From Bradyrhizobium diazoefficiens (GTDB lineage Bacteria; Pseudomonadota; Alphaproteobacteria; Rhizobiales; Xanthobacteraceae), in the NCBI RefSeq assembly GCF_018131185.1, contig NZ_JAFCJE010000003.1:248001-312000 (forward strand): 64,000 nt of DNA, read 5' to 3'. The notes below the pieces were generated by a model, which was given only the letters and a program-made list of their open reading frames with translations, had not been told where the DNA came from and did not search any database. Position numbers and translations under genes: made by a program. The first letter of the stretch is position 1; every line of letters starts with the position of its first letter. Below are positions 49,528 through 60,025 of the stretch, piece after piece.

Positions 49528-50343
49528 ATGTCCGACATGCGCTTGATTGTTGCTGGGGCCGGCGGCCGGATGGGGCGCGCGCTGGTGCGGGCGATCGCCG
49601 AGAGCAAAGGTGCGGTGCTGGCCGGCGCGCTGGAGGCGCCGGGCTCCGAGCTGCTCGGCAAGGATGCCGGCGTGCTCGCGGGGCTGCCCGCCAACGGCAT
49701 CACGCTTTCCGGCGATCTCTGGGCGATGTCGAAGGAGGCCGACGGCATCCTCGATTTCACCGTGCCCGCGGCGACCATCGCCAATGTCGCGATCGCGGCC
49801 GAGCGCGGTATCGTGCATGTCGTGGGCACCACGGGGCTGTCGGGCTCCGACAACGCCGTGATCAAGAGTGTCACCAGTCGTGCCGTCGTGGTGCAATCCG
49901 GCAATATGAGCCTGGGCGTCAATCTGCTCGCCGCCGTGGTCAAGCGCGTCGCCAGGGCGCTCGACGAGAGCTTCGATATCGAGATCGTCGAAACCCATCA
50001 CCGCATGAAGATCGACGCGCCCTCGGGCACCGCGCTGATGCTGGGCCAGGCCGCCGCCAGCGGTCGCGGCGTCGCCCTCGATGACCATTCCGAGCGCGGC
50101 CGTGACGGCATCACCGGTGCGCGTCGGCCGGGCAATATCGGTTTCGCCTCGTTGCGCGGCGGCACCGTCGCCGGCGACCACAGCGTGACCTTCCTCGGCC
50201 CGTTCGAGCGCCTGACGCTGTCGCATCAGGCCGAGGACCGCATGCTGTTCGCCCATGGCGCTCTGAAGGCGGCACTGTGGGCGCATGGCAAGAAGCCGGG
50301 CCACTACTCCATGGCCGACGTGCTCGGCCTTGCCGATATCTAG
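49528..50343 (+). CDS. dapB: 4-hydroxy-tetrahydrodipicolinate reductase
   Basis: DapB reduces 4-hydroxy-tetrahydrodipicolinate in lysine and meso-DAP synthesis. The 271-residue protein has the dinucleotide-binding loop [10 protein letters not shown] at about 9-18, [11 protein letters not shown], and the active-site [14 protein letters not shown]. The ATG at 49528 gives the standard start; the upstream frame to 49477 is not conserved. gpmA follows 27 bp later. Confidence 0.96.
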   Translation: MSDMRLIVAGAGGRMGRALVRAIAESKGAVLAGALEAPGSELLGKDAGVLAGLPANGITLSGDLWAMSKEADGILDFTVPAATIANVAIAAERGIVHVVGTTGLSGSDNAVIKSVTSRAVVVQSGNMSLGVNLLAAVVKRVARALDESFDIEIVETHHRMKIDAPSGTALMLGQAAASGRGVALDDHSERGRDGITGARRPGNIGFASLRGGTVAGDHSVTFLGPFERLTLSHQAEDRMLFAHGALKAALWAHGKKPGHYSMADVLGLADI

Positions 50344-50370
50344 TCGACAATCAGCAACGGAAAGCAGTCA

Positions 50371-50994
50371 ATGAGCGAACGTCTTCTCGTGCTCGTGCGC
50401 CACGGCCAGAGCGAATGGAATCTGAAGAACCTGTTCACGGGTTGGAAGGACCCTGATCTCACCGAGCTCGGCGTGAAGGAAGCGACCGACGCCGGCCGCA
50501 AGCTGAAGGCACAGGGCCTTCAGTTCGACGTCGCCTACACCTCCGTGCTCACGCGCGCGCAACACACGCTGGATATCATCCTCAGCGAGCTCGGCCAGAC
50601 CGGCCTGCCGACTTCGAAGAACCTCGCGCTGAACGAACGCGACTACGGCGATCTCTCCGGCCTCAACAAGGACGATGCCCGCAAGAAATGGGGTGAGGAC
50701 CAGGTGCTGATCTGGCGTCGCTCCTACGACGTGCCGCCGCCCGGCGGCGAAAGCCTGAAAGACACGCTCGCGCGCGCGTTGCCCTATTACGTGCAGGAGA
50801 TCCTGCCCGGCGTGCTCAACGGCAAGCGTACGCTGGTCGCCGCCCACGGCAATTCGCTGCGCGCGCTGATCATGGTGCTGGAAAAGCTATCGCCTGAAGG
50901 CATTCTGAAGCGCGAGCTCGCGACGGGTGTGCCGATCATCTACCGGCTGAATGCGGATTCGACCGTGGCCTCGAAGCTGGATCTGGCGGGCTGA
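50371..50994 (+). CDS. gpmA: 2,3-bisphosphoglycerate-dependent phosphoglycerate mutase
   Basis: GpmA interconverts 3- and 2-phosphoglycerate. The 207-residue protein, short like other alphaproteobacterial forms, has the phospho-histidine motif VRHGQSEWN with His11, [22 protein letters not shown] and the second His in [10 protein letters not shown]. Probably co-transcribed with dapB. A palindromic repeat follows the stop. Confidence 0.95.
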   Translation: MSERLLVLVRHGQSEWNLKNLFTGWKDPDLTELGVKEATDAGRKLKAQGLQFDVAYTSVLTRAQHTLDIILSELGQTGLPTSKNLALNERDYGDLSGLNKDDARKKWGEDQVLIWRRSYDVPPPGGESLKDTLARALPYYVQEILPGVLNGKRTLVAAHGNSLRALIMVLEKLSPEGILKRELATGVPIIYRLNADSTVASKLDLAG

Positions 50995-51004
50995 GGACAG
51001 TCCC

Positions 51005-51116
51005 GTAGGGTGGGTTAGACAGCGTCTGCGCGAAGCGCAGCCGCTGGCGTAACCCACCATCTCTGCCGCCGCGGAAGCATAAGAGGTGGGTTACGCCTAC
51101 GGCTAACCCACCCTAC
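51005..51116. repeat. Palindromic repeat (GTAGGGTGGGTTA type)
   Basis: A perfect 13-bp outer arm (51005-51017/51104-51116) encloses a second 13-bp arm (GGCGTAACCCACC at 51046-51058, with its complement at 51085-51097). It sits between the convergent ends of gpmA and the Ada-like gene, where its hairpin could end transcription from both sides. Confidence 0.85.
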
Positions 51117-51124
51117 GAATTCCG

Positions 51125-52021
51125 CTACTGCATCCCCAGCTGCCCGGCTTCCCAGCCCAGCATCGCCTGCTTGCGGGTGATCCCCCAGTGATAGCCGGTG
51201 AGCGTACCGCTCTTGCCGAGTGCGCGGTGGCAGGGCACGACAAAAGAGACCGGGTTCTTGCCGACCGCCGCGCCGACGGCGCGTGAGGCCTTCGGGCTGT
51301 TGATGTTGCAGGCGATGTCGGAATAGGACACTGCGCGCCCCATCGGGATTTTCAGCAGCGTCTCCCACACCCGCACCTCGAAGTCGGTGCCGATCATCAC
51401 CACGCGCAACGGCTGGTCCGGCCGCCAGAGTTTCGTGTCGAAGATGCGCGCCGCGAGCGGCGCCGTGCCCTCGTGGTCCTCGACGTAAGTTGCGTTCGGC
51501 CAGCGCCGCGTCATGTCGGCGAGCGCGACCTTCTCCTCGCCGTGGTCGGCGAAGGCAAGGCCCGACAGGCCGCGATCGGTGGCGATCACGATCGCCGTGC
51601 CGAACGGCGAAGGGTGGAAGCCGTAGCGCAAGGTGAGGCCCGCGCCGCCGTTCTTCCATTCGCCCGGCGACATCGCCTCATGCGTGACGAAGAGATCGTG
51701 CAGCCGCCCCGGGCCTGACAGGCCGGAATCGAGCGCGGCATCGAGAATGCTCGCGGAGTCTCGCAGCAAGCCCTTGGCGTGATCGAGCGTCAGCGCCTGC
51801 ATGAAGGCCTTCGGCGTGATGGAGGCCCAGCGGCGGAACAGATGGTGCAGCTCATCCGGCGTGACGCCGGCCGCATCCGCCATCGCCTCGATGGTCGGCT
51901 GCGCGCGCCAGTTCTCCGAGATGAAGGCGATCGCCCGGCGTACCGAATCATAGTCGCGCAGCGCGGCGTGCTGGGGGCCCGGCTTGGTCAGGCGCTGGTC
52001 ATGTATGGCGAGTGTCATCAT
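51125..52021 (-). CDS. Ada/Ogt-type methylated-DNA-protein-cysteine methyltransferase with AraC HTH
   Basis: The 298-residue protein joins an AraC-type helix-turn-helix (about 28-125; IEAMADAAGVTPDELHHLF) to an O6-alkylguanine transferase domain with the acceptor Cys in VVPCHR. The N-terminal Zn domain of E. coli Ada that repairs phosphotriesters is absent, so it matches the shorter Ada-like regulators with repair activity. Two tandem ATGs at 52018 and 52021 are possible starts; upstream frame is unconserved. Convergent with gpmA. Confidence 0.9.
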   Translation of the reverse strand: MMTLAIHDQRLTKPGPQHAALRDYDSVRRAIAFISENWRAQPTIEAMADAAGVTPDELHHLFRRWASITPKAFMQALTLDHAKGLLRDSASILDAALDSGLSGPGRLHDLFVTHEAMSPGEWKNGGAGLTLRYGFHPSPFGTAIVIATDRGLSGLAFADHGEEKVALADMTRRWPNATYVEDHEGTAPLAARIFDTKLWRPDQPLRVVMIGTDFEVRVWETLLKIPMGRAVSYSDIACNINSPKASRAVGAAVGKNPVSFVVPCHRALGKSGTLTGYHWGITRKQAMLGWEAGQLGMQ

Positions 52022-52076
52022 GACCGGAAATGTAGGGGAGGGACGGGCGCGAAACCACCCGATTTCCGACGTGAGA

Positions 52077-52610
52077 TCAGCGAAGCGGATTGTAGGTCGG
52101 GCCGCGCTTGGCGGCATTGAGTGCCTCAACCAAGCCTTTGTAAAAGCTAGCCTTTTCCTCTTGCCCCAGGAAGCGCGCGATCTGGATCTGGCGGCCGCGC
52201 GCGATCAGATAGAGATGCTCGATGCCGAAGTCCTCGTCGACCTCCATGTCGAGGCGGACCCAGAGCGGATTGAACGTCCATTCGGCGACCTGGCCGCGAT
52301 GGCTGATCCGCCGCACCCGCAATTCGGACGGTGTCACCACGATTTCCTCGCGGGCGCGCGCGGCGCGGAAATTGGCCTTGAAGGCCCACCAGATCACCAG
52401 CACGTCGAGCCCGAAGAAGCCGAACACCGGCCACGCCCCCATCATCAGGAAAGCGAGGCCCGCGACGAAGCTGACCACGCTCACGAACAGCATCAAGGCG
52501 AGGAAGCCGGTGCGGTTCAGGGAGCGGTGTGGCGTCAGCAGCGCAGAGAAGATCTGCACGTCGCGCGGGTCTTGGGAATCGCTGCGCTCTATTTCGTTGC
52601 CTGTGCTCAT
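52077..52610 (-). CDS. DUF2244 integral membrane protein
   Basis: The 177-residue protein has two adjacent membrane segments (about 35-75), a polar region and a C-terminal part with FLGQEEKASFYKGLVEAL. This is the DUF2244 layout. Function unknown. It is divergent from nth with 22 bp between starts, an arrangement repeated in related rhizobia, and could share a promoter region with it. Confidence 0.88.
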   Translation of the reverse strand: MSTGNEIERSDSQDPRDVQIFSALLTPHRSLNRTGFLALMLFVSVVSFVAGLAFLMMGAWPVFGFFGLDVLVIWWAFKANFRAARAREEIVVTPSELRVRRISHRGQVAEWTFNPLWVRLDMEVDEDFGIEHLYLIARGRQIQIARFLGQEEKASFYKGLVEALNAAKRGPTYNPLR

Positions 52611-52632
52611 CCTCCATCAGTATATCCCGATC

Positions 52633-53385
52633 ATGGCGAAAATCACCCGCAAGCCCGCCCCGCGCAAAGCGGCGGTGCCGAATAAAAAGGCAAAGCCGGT
52701 CGCGGCCAAACCGAAAGCGCCTGCGAAGAAATCGCTCAAAGCTGCAAAACCCTGGACGCCGGCCGAGGTCCGCGAGGTCTTCAGCCGTTTCCGCAAGGCC
52801 AACCCGGAGCCGAAGGGCGAGCTCGAGCACGTCAATCCGTTCACGCTGCTGGTTGCCGTGGTGCTGTCGGCGCAGGCGACCGATGCCGGCGTCAACAAGG
52901 CCACGCGCGCCTTGTTCGAAATCGCCGACACCCCGAAGAAGATGCTCGATCTCGGCGAGGAGCGCCTGCGCGAGTACATCAAGACGATCGGCCTCTATCG
53001 CACCAAGGCGAAGAACGTGATCGCGCTGTCGGCAAAGCTGCTGACCGAGTTCGGCGGCGAGGTGCCGCGCACCCGTGCCGAAATCGAATCGCTGCCCGGC
53101 GCCGGTCGCAAGACTGCCAACGTCGTGCTCAACATGGCCTTCGGCGAGCACACCATGGCCGTCGACACGCACGTGTTCCGGGTCGGCAACCGCACGGGGC
53201 TTGCGCCCGGCAAGACGCCGCTCGAGGTGGAGCTCGGTCTCGAAAAGGTGATCCCGGCGGAGTTCATGCTGCATGCCCATCATTGGCTGATTTTGCACGG
53301 CCGCTACACTTGCCTCGCGCGCAAGCCGCGCTGCGAGGTCTGCCTGATCAACGATCTCTGCCGGTGGCCGGAGAAGACGGTGTGA
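52633..53385 (+). CDS. nth: Endonuclease III
   Basis: Nth is the DNA glycosylase/AP lyase that removes oxidised pyrimidines. The 250-residue protein has a helix-hairpin-helix, the catalytic Lys in LPGAGRKTANVVLN, the Asp in VDTHVFR and four Cys of the [4Fe-4S] cluster (C-x6-C-x2-C-x5-C near the C-terminus). An N-terminal Lys/Ala/Pro-rich tail of about 35 residues is longer than in E. coli and may contact DNA. Confidence 0.96.
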   Translation: MAKITRKPAPRKAAVPNKKAKPVAAKPKAPAKKSLKAAKPWTPAEVREVFSRFRKANPEPKGELEHVNPFTLLVAVVLSAQATDAGVNKATRALFEIADTPKKMLDLGEERLREYIKTIGLYRTKAKNVIALSAKLLTEFGGEVPRTRAEIESLPGAGRKTANVVLNMAFGEHTMAVDTHVFRVGNRTGLAPGKTPLEVELGLEKVIPAEFMLHAHHWLILHGRYTCLARKPRCEVCLINDLCRWPEKTV

Positions 53386-53415
53386 GATCGCGGTGAGTTC
53401 GTTTGAGGTTCAGTC

Positions 53416-54552
53416 GTGAGTCAACAAGAGCAAGTTCCATCGTCGCCTCCCGCCGCAGCGCCTGCCCCACCACCGAAGCCGACGCAGCGCCCCGCCACCT
53501 CGCTCTGGAGCCGGCTCGCGATCCCGCTGTTTGCCGTCGTCGTTGCGCTCGCGTTCGTCGCGCTGGCGACGTTGCGCTTCGACGAATGGGTCGGCAATGC
53601 CGTGATCCAGACCACCAATGACGCCTATGTGCGCGCCGAGCTGACGCGGCTGTCGAGCCGCGTCTCGGGCGAAGTGCTCACCGTAGGGGTCACCGATTTC
53701 CAGCGCGTCAAGGCCGGCGATCTCCTGATCCAGATCGATCCCGCCGATTACGAGGCGCAAGTCGCGCAGGCCGAAGCCGCCGTCGCCGCGGCGCAGGCCG
53801 CGCTCGACAATCTCGCCAACCAGATCGAGCTGCAATATGCGACGATCGCGCAGGCCCAGGCTGCCCGCCTCTCTGCGGAAGCCATGGAAGTGGAGGCGCG
53901 ACAGGAGCAGGAGCGCCAGCAATCCCTGTCGCAGACCGAATCCGGCACGCGTCAGCGCCTCGAGCAGGCAGTGGCCGTTTACGCCAAGGCGCAGGCCGAC
54001 GTGCGCGCGAGCCGCGCCGTGATCGCGGCCCAGCAGCATCAGCTCGAGGTCCTGCAAGGCACCAGGAAGCAGCGCGCCGCCGATGTCGCGGCGGCCAAGG
54101 CGACGCTGGCGGGCGCGAAGCTCAAGCTTGGCTACACGAAGATCACCGCGCCGTTCGACGGCGTTGTCGGCGAGCGCCAGGTGCAGCCCGGCGATTACGT
54201 CAATATCGGCACCAACCTCATCAACGTGGTGCCGCTGCCCAAGGTCTATGTGATCGCGAACTACAAGGAGACCCAGCTCACGCATGTTGCACCGGGCCAG
54301 CCGGTCGAGATCACGGTCGACAGTTTTCCGCGTGAGACGCTGCGCGGCAGGGTCGCGCGCATTGCGCCGGCGACGGGCGCACAGGTGGCGCTGCTGCCGC
54401 CCGACAACGCAACGGGCAATTTCACAAAGGTCGTGCAGCGCATTCCGGTGCGGATCCAGTTCGACGATGGCCAACCGCTGCTGGCGCGCCTCGTGCCGGG
54501 CATGTCGGTCGTCACCAGCATCGACACCAAGGGCGCAAATGGCGGAAAATGA
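53416..54552 (+). CDS. EmrA-like membrane fusion protein (HlyD family)
   Basis: The 378-residue periplasmic adaptor has a Pro-rich cytosolic tail, one membrane anchor (about 32-52), a lipoyl/barrel-sandwich part (TTNDAYVRAELTRLSSRVSG), a long coiled coil (about 115-230) and the second half of the lipoyl domain with ITAPFDGVVGERQVQPGDYV. It links an inner-membrane pump to an outer-membrane channel. The GTG at 53416 is the start. It overlaps the MFS gene by 14 bp, so the two form an efflux pair. Substrate unknown. Confidence 0.9.
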   Translation: MSQQEQVPSSPPAAAPAPPPKPTQRPATSLWSRLAIPLFAVVVALAFVALATLRFDEWVGNAVIQTTNDAYVRAELTRLSSRVSGEVLTVGVTDFQRVKAGDLLIQIDPADYEAQVAQAEAAVAAAQAALDNLANQIELQYATIAQAQAARLSAEAMEVEARQEQERQQSLSQTESGTRQRLEQAVAVYAKAQADVRASRAVIAAQQHQLEVLQGTRKQRAADVAAAKATLAGAKLKLGYTKITAPFDGVVGERQVQPGDYVNIGTNLINVVPLPKVYVIANYKETQLTHVAPGQPVEITVDSFPRETLRGRVARIAPATGAQVALLPPDNATGNFTKVVQRIPVRIQFDDGQPLLARLVPGMSVVTSIDTKGANGGK

Positions 54553-56167
54553 CGATGCCGATCGCGGGCCGGTCTCGCGCGGCGGCGTCGCGCCGCAGCC
54601 CATGTTCGCCGTCGCGGCGGTGCTGCTCGGCTCGTTCCTCGCCAATTTCGACGGCCGGCTGACCACGGTCGGTCTGCCCGACCTGCGCGGCGCATTCTCG
54701 CTCGGCTTCGACGAGGGCGCCTGGCTCTCGACCGCCGGCATCGGCTCGCAGATCTTCATCGCGCCTGCGGTGGCCTGGCTCGCCACGGTGTTCGGCCTGC
54801 GCCGCGTCCTCGGCATCCCCAGCCTCGTCTATGCCGCCGTCTCGTTCGTCATTCCCTTCGTGCACGACTACACGACGTTGCTCGTGCTCAGCGTCGTGCA
54901 CGGCCTCCTGCTCGGCACCTTCGTGCCGGCGACGCTGATGATCGTGTTCCGCAATCTGCCGATCCGCTGGTGGCTGCCGGCAATCTCGATCTATTCGATC
55001 CGCGTCGGCTTCGCGTTGGACACATCGACCTCGCTGGTCGGCTTTTATGTCGACCATCTCGGCTGGCAATGGCTGTACTGGCAGGGCGTGGTGATCGCGC
55101 CCTTGATGGGCCTGATGGTCTATCTCGGCACGCCGAACGAGCCGGTGAACCGCGCGCTGCTGCGCGAGGCCGATTGGGGCGGCATGCTGCTGCTCGGCGC
55201 CTCGGTCTCGATGATCTATGCCGGGCTCGACCAGGGCAACCGGCTGGACTGGCTCGGCTCCGGCACGGTGATGGCACTGCTCGCAGCGGGCGCGGTGCTG
55301 TTTCTGGCCTTCCTCGTCAACGAATCGCTGGTCAGGCAGCCCTGGGCGCATGTGAACGTGCTGTTCTCGCGCAACATCGGCTTCGGCCTGGTCCTGATCC
55401 TGCTCTACACGCTGACCAGCCTGTCCAATGCGTCGCTGGTGCCGAACTTCCTCGCCACCATCGCGCTGCTCAGGCCCGAGCAGAGCGGCATGCTGCTGCT
55501 GACCTATGGCGCCTTGCCGATGTTCGTGCTGGTGCCGGTCTCGATCTGGCTACTGCGGCATTTCGATACGCGGACGGTGGTCGTCATGGGCTTTGCCTGC
55601 TTTGCCGCGGCCAATCTCTGGGGTGCGCAACTCACCCACGCCTGGGCGCGCGAGGATTTCGCCGGCATCGTGCTGCTCCAGGCGATAGGGCAGTCGCTGA
55701 CGCTATTGCCGCTGATCATCACGCTGCTGTCCAACTCCGATCCGAGCCGTGCCACCTCCTTTGCCGCCTATATCCAGATCATGCGGCTCGGCGGCGCCGA
55801 GATCGGCGTGGCGCTGATGGGCACCTGGCTGCGCGTGCGCGAGCAGGTCCATTCCTTCTATCTCGGCCAGAACCTTGCAGTCGGCGATGCCGATGTGGTG
55901 CAGAGACTGAAGCAGCTCGCCGATCACTTCGCCGTTCACGGCACGGGATCGGCGCAGCCGCGCGCGGTCGGCACGGTAGCGGGCATCGTCCAGCGCGAGG
56001 CCAATGTGCTCGCCTATATCGACGGCTTCTGGCTGTGCTTCTGGCTGGCGATAGCCGCGCTCGCAATCGTCGCGCTGGTCACCCGCGCGCCGACGGGCCC
56101 ATTCACGCCCGCGCCGTTCGGCTTCGCCAGGATGCTGCTGCGCAAATGCGGACTAACGGAGACGTAA
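54539..56167 (+). CDS. EmrB-like MFS efflux transporter (DHA2 family)
   Basis: The 542-residue protein has about 14 membrane segments of the DHA2 type, with the start MAENDDADRGPVSRGG, LTTVGLPDLRGAF and an N-terminal motif C-like region. It is the inner-membrane partner of the adaptor encoded just upstream. The export substrate is unknown. The ATG at 54539 overlaps the adaptor gene by 14 bp; an upstream frame would run antisense to it. No outer-membrane component follows. Confidence 0.88.
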   Translation: MAENDDADRGPVSRGGVAPQPMFAVAAVLLGSFLANFDGRLTTVGLPDLRGAFSLGFDEGAWLSTAGIGSQIFIAPAVAWLATVFGLRRVLGIPSLVYAAVSFVIPFVHDYTTLLVLSVVHGLLLGTFVPATLMIVFRNLPIRWWLPAISIYSIRVGFALDTSTSLVGFYVDHLGWQWLYWQGVVIAPLMGLMVYLGTPNEPVNRALLREADWGGMLLLGASVSMIYAGLDQGNRLDWLGSGTVMALLAAGAVLFLAFLVNESLVRQPWAHVNVLFSRNIGFGLVLILLYTLTSLSNASLVPNFLATIALLRPEQSGMLLLTYGALPMFVLVPVSIWLLRHFDTRTVVVMGFACFAAANLWGAQLTHAWAREDFAGIVLLQAIGQSLTLLPLIITLLSNSDPSRATSFAAYIQIMRLGGAEIGVALMGTWLRVREQVHSFYLGQNLAVGDADVVQRLKQLADHFAVHGTGSAQPRAVGTVAGIVQREANVLAYIDGFWLCFWLAIAALAIVALVTRAPTGPFTPAPFGFARMLLRKCGLTET

Positions 56168-56170
56168 GCG

Positions 56171-56911
56171 TCACCGCATCTGTCGCGCCGGCTCGATCAG
56201 CTCGGGCCGCGGGCCTGACAGCCGCTTGTGCATGTGGACCATGAAGGCCATGGCGAAGATCGGCGTCGCCAGATTGACGATCGGGATCGAGACGAAGGCG
56301 GCGATGAACAGGCCGGCGGTGAAGATGGTGGCGGCGTTGTCGCGCCGCATCGCCTTGGCCTCTTGCGGCGAGCGAAAGCGCATCGCCGCGAGCTCGAAAT
56401 ATTCGCGGCCGAGCAGCCAGGCGGTGGCGAGGAAGAAGATCAGGAAGCCTGCGCCGGCGAACAACACCAGCGGCAACGCGATCAGATAGACCAGGATGGT
56501 CAGGAGCGCGGTCTTTATGCCTTCGAAAATCGCCTGGTTGAACGGCAGCGCCGTGCCCGGCCGCTCGGCCGGATAATGCTCACGTTCGACGATGTCGGCG
56601 ACATCGTCGACGAACAGGCTGGCCACCAGCGAGGTGATTGCCGGCATCAGGAAGACGCCGCCGAACACGACCCCGAAGCCCGCGGCAATCGAGACGATCC
56701 AGGAGAGGATTTCGATCGATGTATGCCAGCCCGGCCCGAGCAGACCCTCCAGCCAGACCTCACCAGAGGTCGCAAACCAGCTGAGCAGCCGCTGCAAGCC
56801 GATCGCCAGCACGGTGATCAGCACGAGCGCAAGCCCGATCGACCGCCACAGGATCGAGCGCATCGGCGGCGAGATCATTTGCGACAGCGCCTTCACGGCG
56901 GCATCCAGCAT
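56171..56911 (-). CDS. CysZ/EI24-like membrane protein
   Basis: The 246-residue protein has four or five hydrophobic segments and the EI24/CysZ-like blocks (FLMPAITSLVASLFVDDVAD, GREYFELAAMRF). CysZ takes up sulfate in gammaproteobacteria; homologues in rhizobia are poorly tested. It stops 3 bp from the converging efflux gene. Sulfate transport is therefore an inference from family only. Confidence 0.82.
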   Translation of the reverse strand: MLDAAVKALSQMISPPMRSILWRSIGLALVLITVLAIGLQRLLSWFATSGEVWLEGLLGPGWHTSIEILSWIVSIAAGFGVVFGGVFLMPAITSLVASLFVDDVADIVEREHYPAERPGTALPFNQAIFEGIKTALLTILVYLIALPLVLFAGAGFLIFFLATAWLLGREYFELAAMRFRSPQEAKAMRRDNAATIFTAGLFIAAFVSIPIVNLATPIFAMAFMVHMHKRLSGPRPELIEPARQMR

Positions 56912-57016
56912 TGGGGGGTCCTTTCACGAAACGACCCGCGAGAAGTAGAGATGCACGGCGGTTTCGGCAAGGGAGGGTGGTTGCCCAAGGCACGGCTGTG
57001 TCCGGGGGCACGCAAG

Positions 57017-57463
57017 CTACCCGTGCCGATGCCCGGGTTTCCGCGCCTTCGCCTGCTTGCCTTCCCCGGTCGGGATCATCACCACGCGGCCATAGCGCAC
57101 GCCGCGTTCGGCGATGATGTGGTCGGCGAAATGCCGGACTTCGGCGGCATCGCCTCGCAGCGCCGTCATCTCCATGCAATTGTTGTCGTCGAGATGGACG
57201 TGCAGGGTCGCCAGCGCGAGGTCGTGATGGCCGTGGAATTCCTGCACCAGGCGCTTGGACAGATCGCGGGCGGCATGATCGTAGACATACACCAGGCCGG
57301 CGACGCAGGCGCCGGTCTGGGCGGTCCCCTCGGTGCTCTGCTGCAGGCCGGCGCGGGCGAGATCGCGGATGATCTCGGAGCGGTTCTGATAGCCGCGCGC
57401 TTCCGCGGCCGCGTCGATCTCCGCCAGGAGATCGTCCTCGATCGTGATCGTAATCCGCTGCAT
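57017..57463 (-). CDS. nikR: Nickel-responsive regulator NikR
   Basis: The 148-residue protein has an N-terminal ribbon-helix-helix (MQRITITIEDDLLAEIDA) and a C-terminal ACT-like metal domain. The four nickel ligands of E. coli NikR (His76, His87, His89, Cys95) align with His77, His88, His90 and Cys96 (HVHLDDNNC). The ATG at 57463 is the family start. Its gene lies downstream of a copper ATPase rather than a nickel transporter. A His-rich tail (GHRHG) may bind metal as well. Confidence 0.92.
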   Translation of the reverse strand: MQRITITIEDDLLAEIDAAAEARGYQNRSEIIRDLARAGLQQSTEGTAQTGACVAGLVYVYDHAARDLSKRLVQEFHGHHDLALATLHVHLDDNNCMEMTALRGDAAEVRHFADHIIAERGVRYGRVVMIPTGEGKQAKARKPGHRHG

Positions 57464-57502
57464 CAGACCTTCCCCGCGTCGCGCTTGTGTACCATGAACC
57501 GT

Positions 57503-57534
57503 AGCCCGAATGGCGCGAATGCTCCATCCGGGCT
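57503..57534. repeat. Short palindromic repeat between nikR and the ATPase gene
   Basis: AGCCCGAATGG (57503-57513) and CCATCCGGGCT (57524-57534) form a stem with one mismatch around a 10-base loop containing CGCGAATGCT. It resembles a common Bradyrhizobium intergenic element and separates nikR from the upstream ATPase gene. Confidence 0.6.
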
Positions 57535-57544
57535 GCCAGCTCAT

Positions 57545-60004
57545 TCATAACTTCGTCGCACGCAGCCGCAGCGCATTCCCGACCACGCTCACCGAGGACA
57601 GCGCCATCGCCGCCGCGGCGATGATCGGCGACAGCAGCAGGCCGAAGGCCGGATAGAGGATGCCGGCCGCGATCGGAATGCCGGCGGCATTGTAGATGAA
57701 GGCAAAGAACAGGTTTTGGCGGATGTTGCTCATGGTCGCCTGCGACAGTTTACGTGCCCGGGCGATGCCGATGAGATCGCCCTTGAGCAGCGTCACGCCC
57801 GCGCTTTCCATCGCGACGTCCGTGCCGGTGCCCATGGCGATGCCGACTTCGGCGGCGGCCAGCGCCGGTGCGTCGTTGACGCCGTCGCCGGCCATCGCGA
57901 CGATGCGGCCGGCCTTCTGCAGCTTGGTCACCACCGCGCTCTTCTGATCCGGCAGCACCTCTGCCTCGACCTCGGCGATGCCGAGTCGGCGCGCCACCGC
58001 TTCCGCCGTGGTGCGGTTGTCGCCGGTCAGCATGATCACCTTGATGCCTTCGGCAGCCAGCGCCTTCAGCGCCTCCGGCGTCGAGGCCTTGACCGGATCG
58101 GCGATCGCGAACAGGCCGGCAAGTCGGCCATCCACGGCCATGTTGATCACCGTGGCGCCGTCGCCGCGAAGCCGCTCGGCCTCGGCGTCGAGCGCCGTCG
58201 TGTCGATCCCGATCGAGGCGAGATATCTGGCATTGCCGAGCGCGACGGTTTTGCCGTCGACCTTGCCGGTGGCGCCCTTGCCGGTCGGCGAGTCGAACTG
58301 CTCGACCTGGCCGAAGACGAGCTGCTTCTCCTTGGCCGCACGCACGATCGCGTCAGCCAAAGGATGTTCGCTGGCGCGCTCGACGCTGGCCGCAAGCCGA
58401 AGGATGTCGTCTTCCGCAAGGCCGGCCGCCGGCACGATCGCGACCACCTTGGGCTTGCCCTCGGTCAGCGTTCCCGTCTTGTCGACCACCAGCGTGTCGA
58501 TCTTCTCCATCCGCTCCAGCGCCTCGGCGTTCTTGATCAGCACGCCTCCTTGCGCACCGCGGCCGACGCCGACCATGATCGACATCGGGGTCGCGAGCCC
58601 CAGCGCACAGGGGCAGGCGATGATCAGCACGCTGACGGCGGCGACGAGACCGAAGGCGAGCCGCGGCTCCGGACCGAACCACGACCAGGCCGCAAAGGCG
58701 GCGATGGCGACGACGATCACGGCGGGCACGAACCAGCCTGCGACCTGGTCGGCGAGCCGCTGAATCGGCGCGCGCGAGCGCTGCGCGTCCGCGACCATCT
58801 GCACGATCTGCGACAGCAGCGTCTCGCGTCCGACCTTGTCGGCGCGCATGATGAAGCTGCCCGACTGGTTCAGCGTGCCCGCGATGACTTTCGCACCGGT
58901 TTCCTTGGTGACCGGCATGGATTCCCCGGTGACCAGGGATTCGTCGAGCGAGGAGCGCCCCTCCAGGATGACGCCGTCGACCGGCACCTTCTCGCCGGGA
59001 CGAACGCGCAAGCGATCGCCGGCATGGAGCGTGTCGATCTCGACCTCATGCTCGCTGCCATCGGCGTCGACGCGACGCGCGGTCTTCGGGGCGAGCTGCA
59101 ACAGCGCCTTGATCGCGCCCGAGGTCGCGTCACGGGCGCGCAGCTCCAGCACCTGACCGAGCAGCACCAACACGGTGATCACCGCCGCCGCCTCGAAATA
59201 GACGGCGACCGCGCCTTCATGGCCGCGGAAGGTGGCAGGAAAAATCTGCGGCGCGAGGGTGCCGATGATGCTGTAGACATAGGCAACACCGGTGCCCATC
59301 GCGATCAGCGTGAACATGTTGAGGTTGCGCGTCAGCAGCGATTGCCAACCGCGAACGAAGAACGGCCAGCCGGCCCACAGCACCACGGGTGTGGCGAAGA
59401 CGAGCTGGATCCAGTTCGATAGCGTCTGATCGATCCAGTTGTGCGAGCCTGCGAGATGGCCGCCCATCTCCAGCACCACGGCCGGCAGCGCAAGTGCGCC
59501 GCCGATCCAGAACCGCCGCGTCATGTCGGCAAGCTCGGGATTGGGACCGGTTTCCAGGCTCGCCACCTCCGGCTCCAGCGCCATGCCGCAGATCGGGCAG
59601 CTGCCGGGTCCGACCTGGCGGATCTCCGGATGCATCGGACACGTGTAGATCGTGCCCGCGGGCATCTCGGGCGCGGGCGCCTTTTCCTCGGCGAGATATT
59701 TTGCGGGGTCGGCGGCGAACTTGGTGCGGCAGCCGGCCGAGCAGAAATGGAAGGTTTCGCCGTGATGGTCAAACCGGTGCTTCGAGGTCGCGGGGTCGAC
59801 CGTCATGCCGCAGACGGGGTCCAGGACCTTGGTCGCGCCAGCACCATGGTCATGCGCGTGATGATGGGCGTGGCCGGCGTGATCGCCGTGCCCGCCGCAA
59901 CAGGAGGCCTCCGCCGGCTTGGCTGCCGGCGCGGCTTTGCTGGAACAGCCGCATCCGGAATGGGTTTCCGGCGCGTGATGGTGCCTGTGTTCGGCGTCTT
60001 TCAT
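57545..60004 (-). CDS. copA: Copper-transporting P1B-type ATPase with His-rich and YHS N-terminus
   Basis: The 819-residue protein exports Cu(+) or a similar soft metal. In order: a His/Cys-rich tail with GCGCSSK and [12 protein letters not shown], a YHS domain ([17 protein letters not shown]), a heavy-metal-binding domain ([17 protein letters not shown]), TM bundle with CPC in the sixth core helix, P domain DKTGT, TGES, and [12 protein letters not shown]7 has YN and TM8 MALSSVSVV, the P1B-1 signature. The ATG at 60004 lies next to a CsoR-type operator. The start is divergent from csoR. Confidence 0.95.
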   Translation of the reverse strand: MKDAEHRHHHAPETHSGCGCSSKAAPAAKPAEASCCGGHGDHAGHAHHHAHDHGAGATKVLDPVCGMTVDPATSKHRFDHHGETFHFCSAGCRTKFAADPAKYLAEEKAPAPEMPAGTIYTCPMHPEIRQVGPGSCPICGMALEPEVASLETGPNPELADMTRRFWIGGALALPAVVLEMGGHLAGSHNWIDQTLSNWIQLVFATPVVLWAGWPFFVRGWQSLLTRNLNMFTLIAMGTGVAYVYSIIGTLAPQIFPATFRGHEGAVAVYFEAAAVITVLVLLGQVLELRARDATSGAIKALLQLAPKTARRVDADGSEHEVEIDTLHAGDRLRVRPGEKVPVDGVILEGRSSLDESLVTGESMPVTKETGAKVIAGTLNQSGSFIMRADKVGRETLLSQIVQMVADAQRSRAPIQRLADQVAGWFVPAVIVVAIAAFAAWSWFGPEPRLAFGLVAAVSVLIIACPCALGLATPMSIMVGVGRGAQGGVLIKNAEALERMEKIDTLVVDKTGTLTEGKPKVVAIVPAAGLAEDDILRLAASVERASEHPLADAIVRAAKEKQLVFGQVEQFDSPTGKGATGKVDGKTVALGNARYLASIGIDTTALDAEAERLRGDGATVINMAVDGRLAGLFAIADPVKASTPEALKALAAEGIKVIMLTGDNRTTAEAVARRLGIAEVEAEVLPDQKSAVVTKLQKAGRIVAMAGDGVNDAPALAAAEVGIAMGTGTDVAMESAGVTLLKGDLIGIARARKLSQATMSNIRQNLFFAFIYNAAGIPIAAGILYPAFGLLLSPIIAAAAMALSSVSVVGNALRLRATKL

Positions 60005-60025
60005 GGCGGCGCTCCGGCCTTGCAA

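Noticed and set aside
57716..59422. 568-codon plus-strand frame
   Set aside because: Antisense to the copper ATPase, whose catalytic motifs are all intact.
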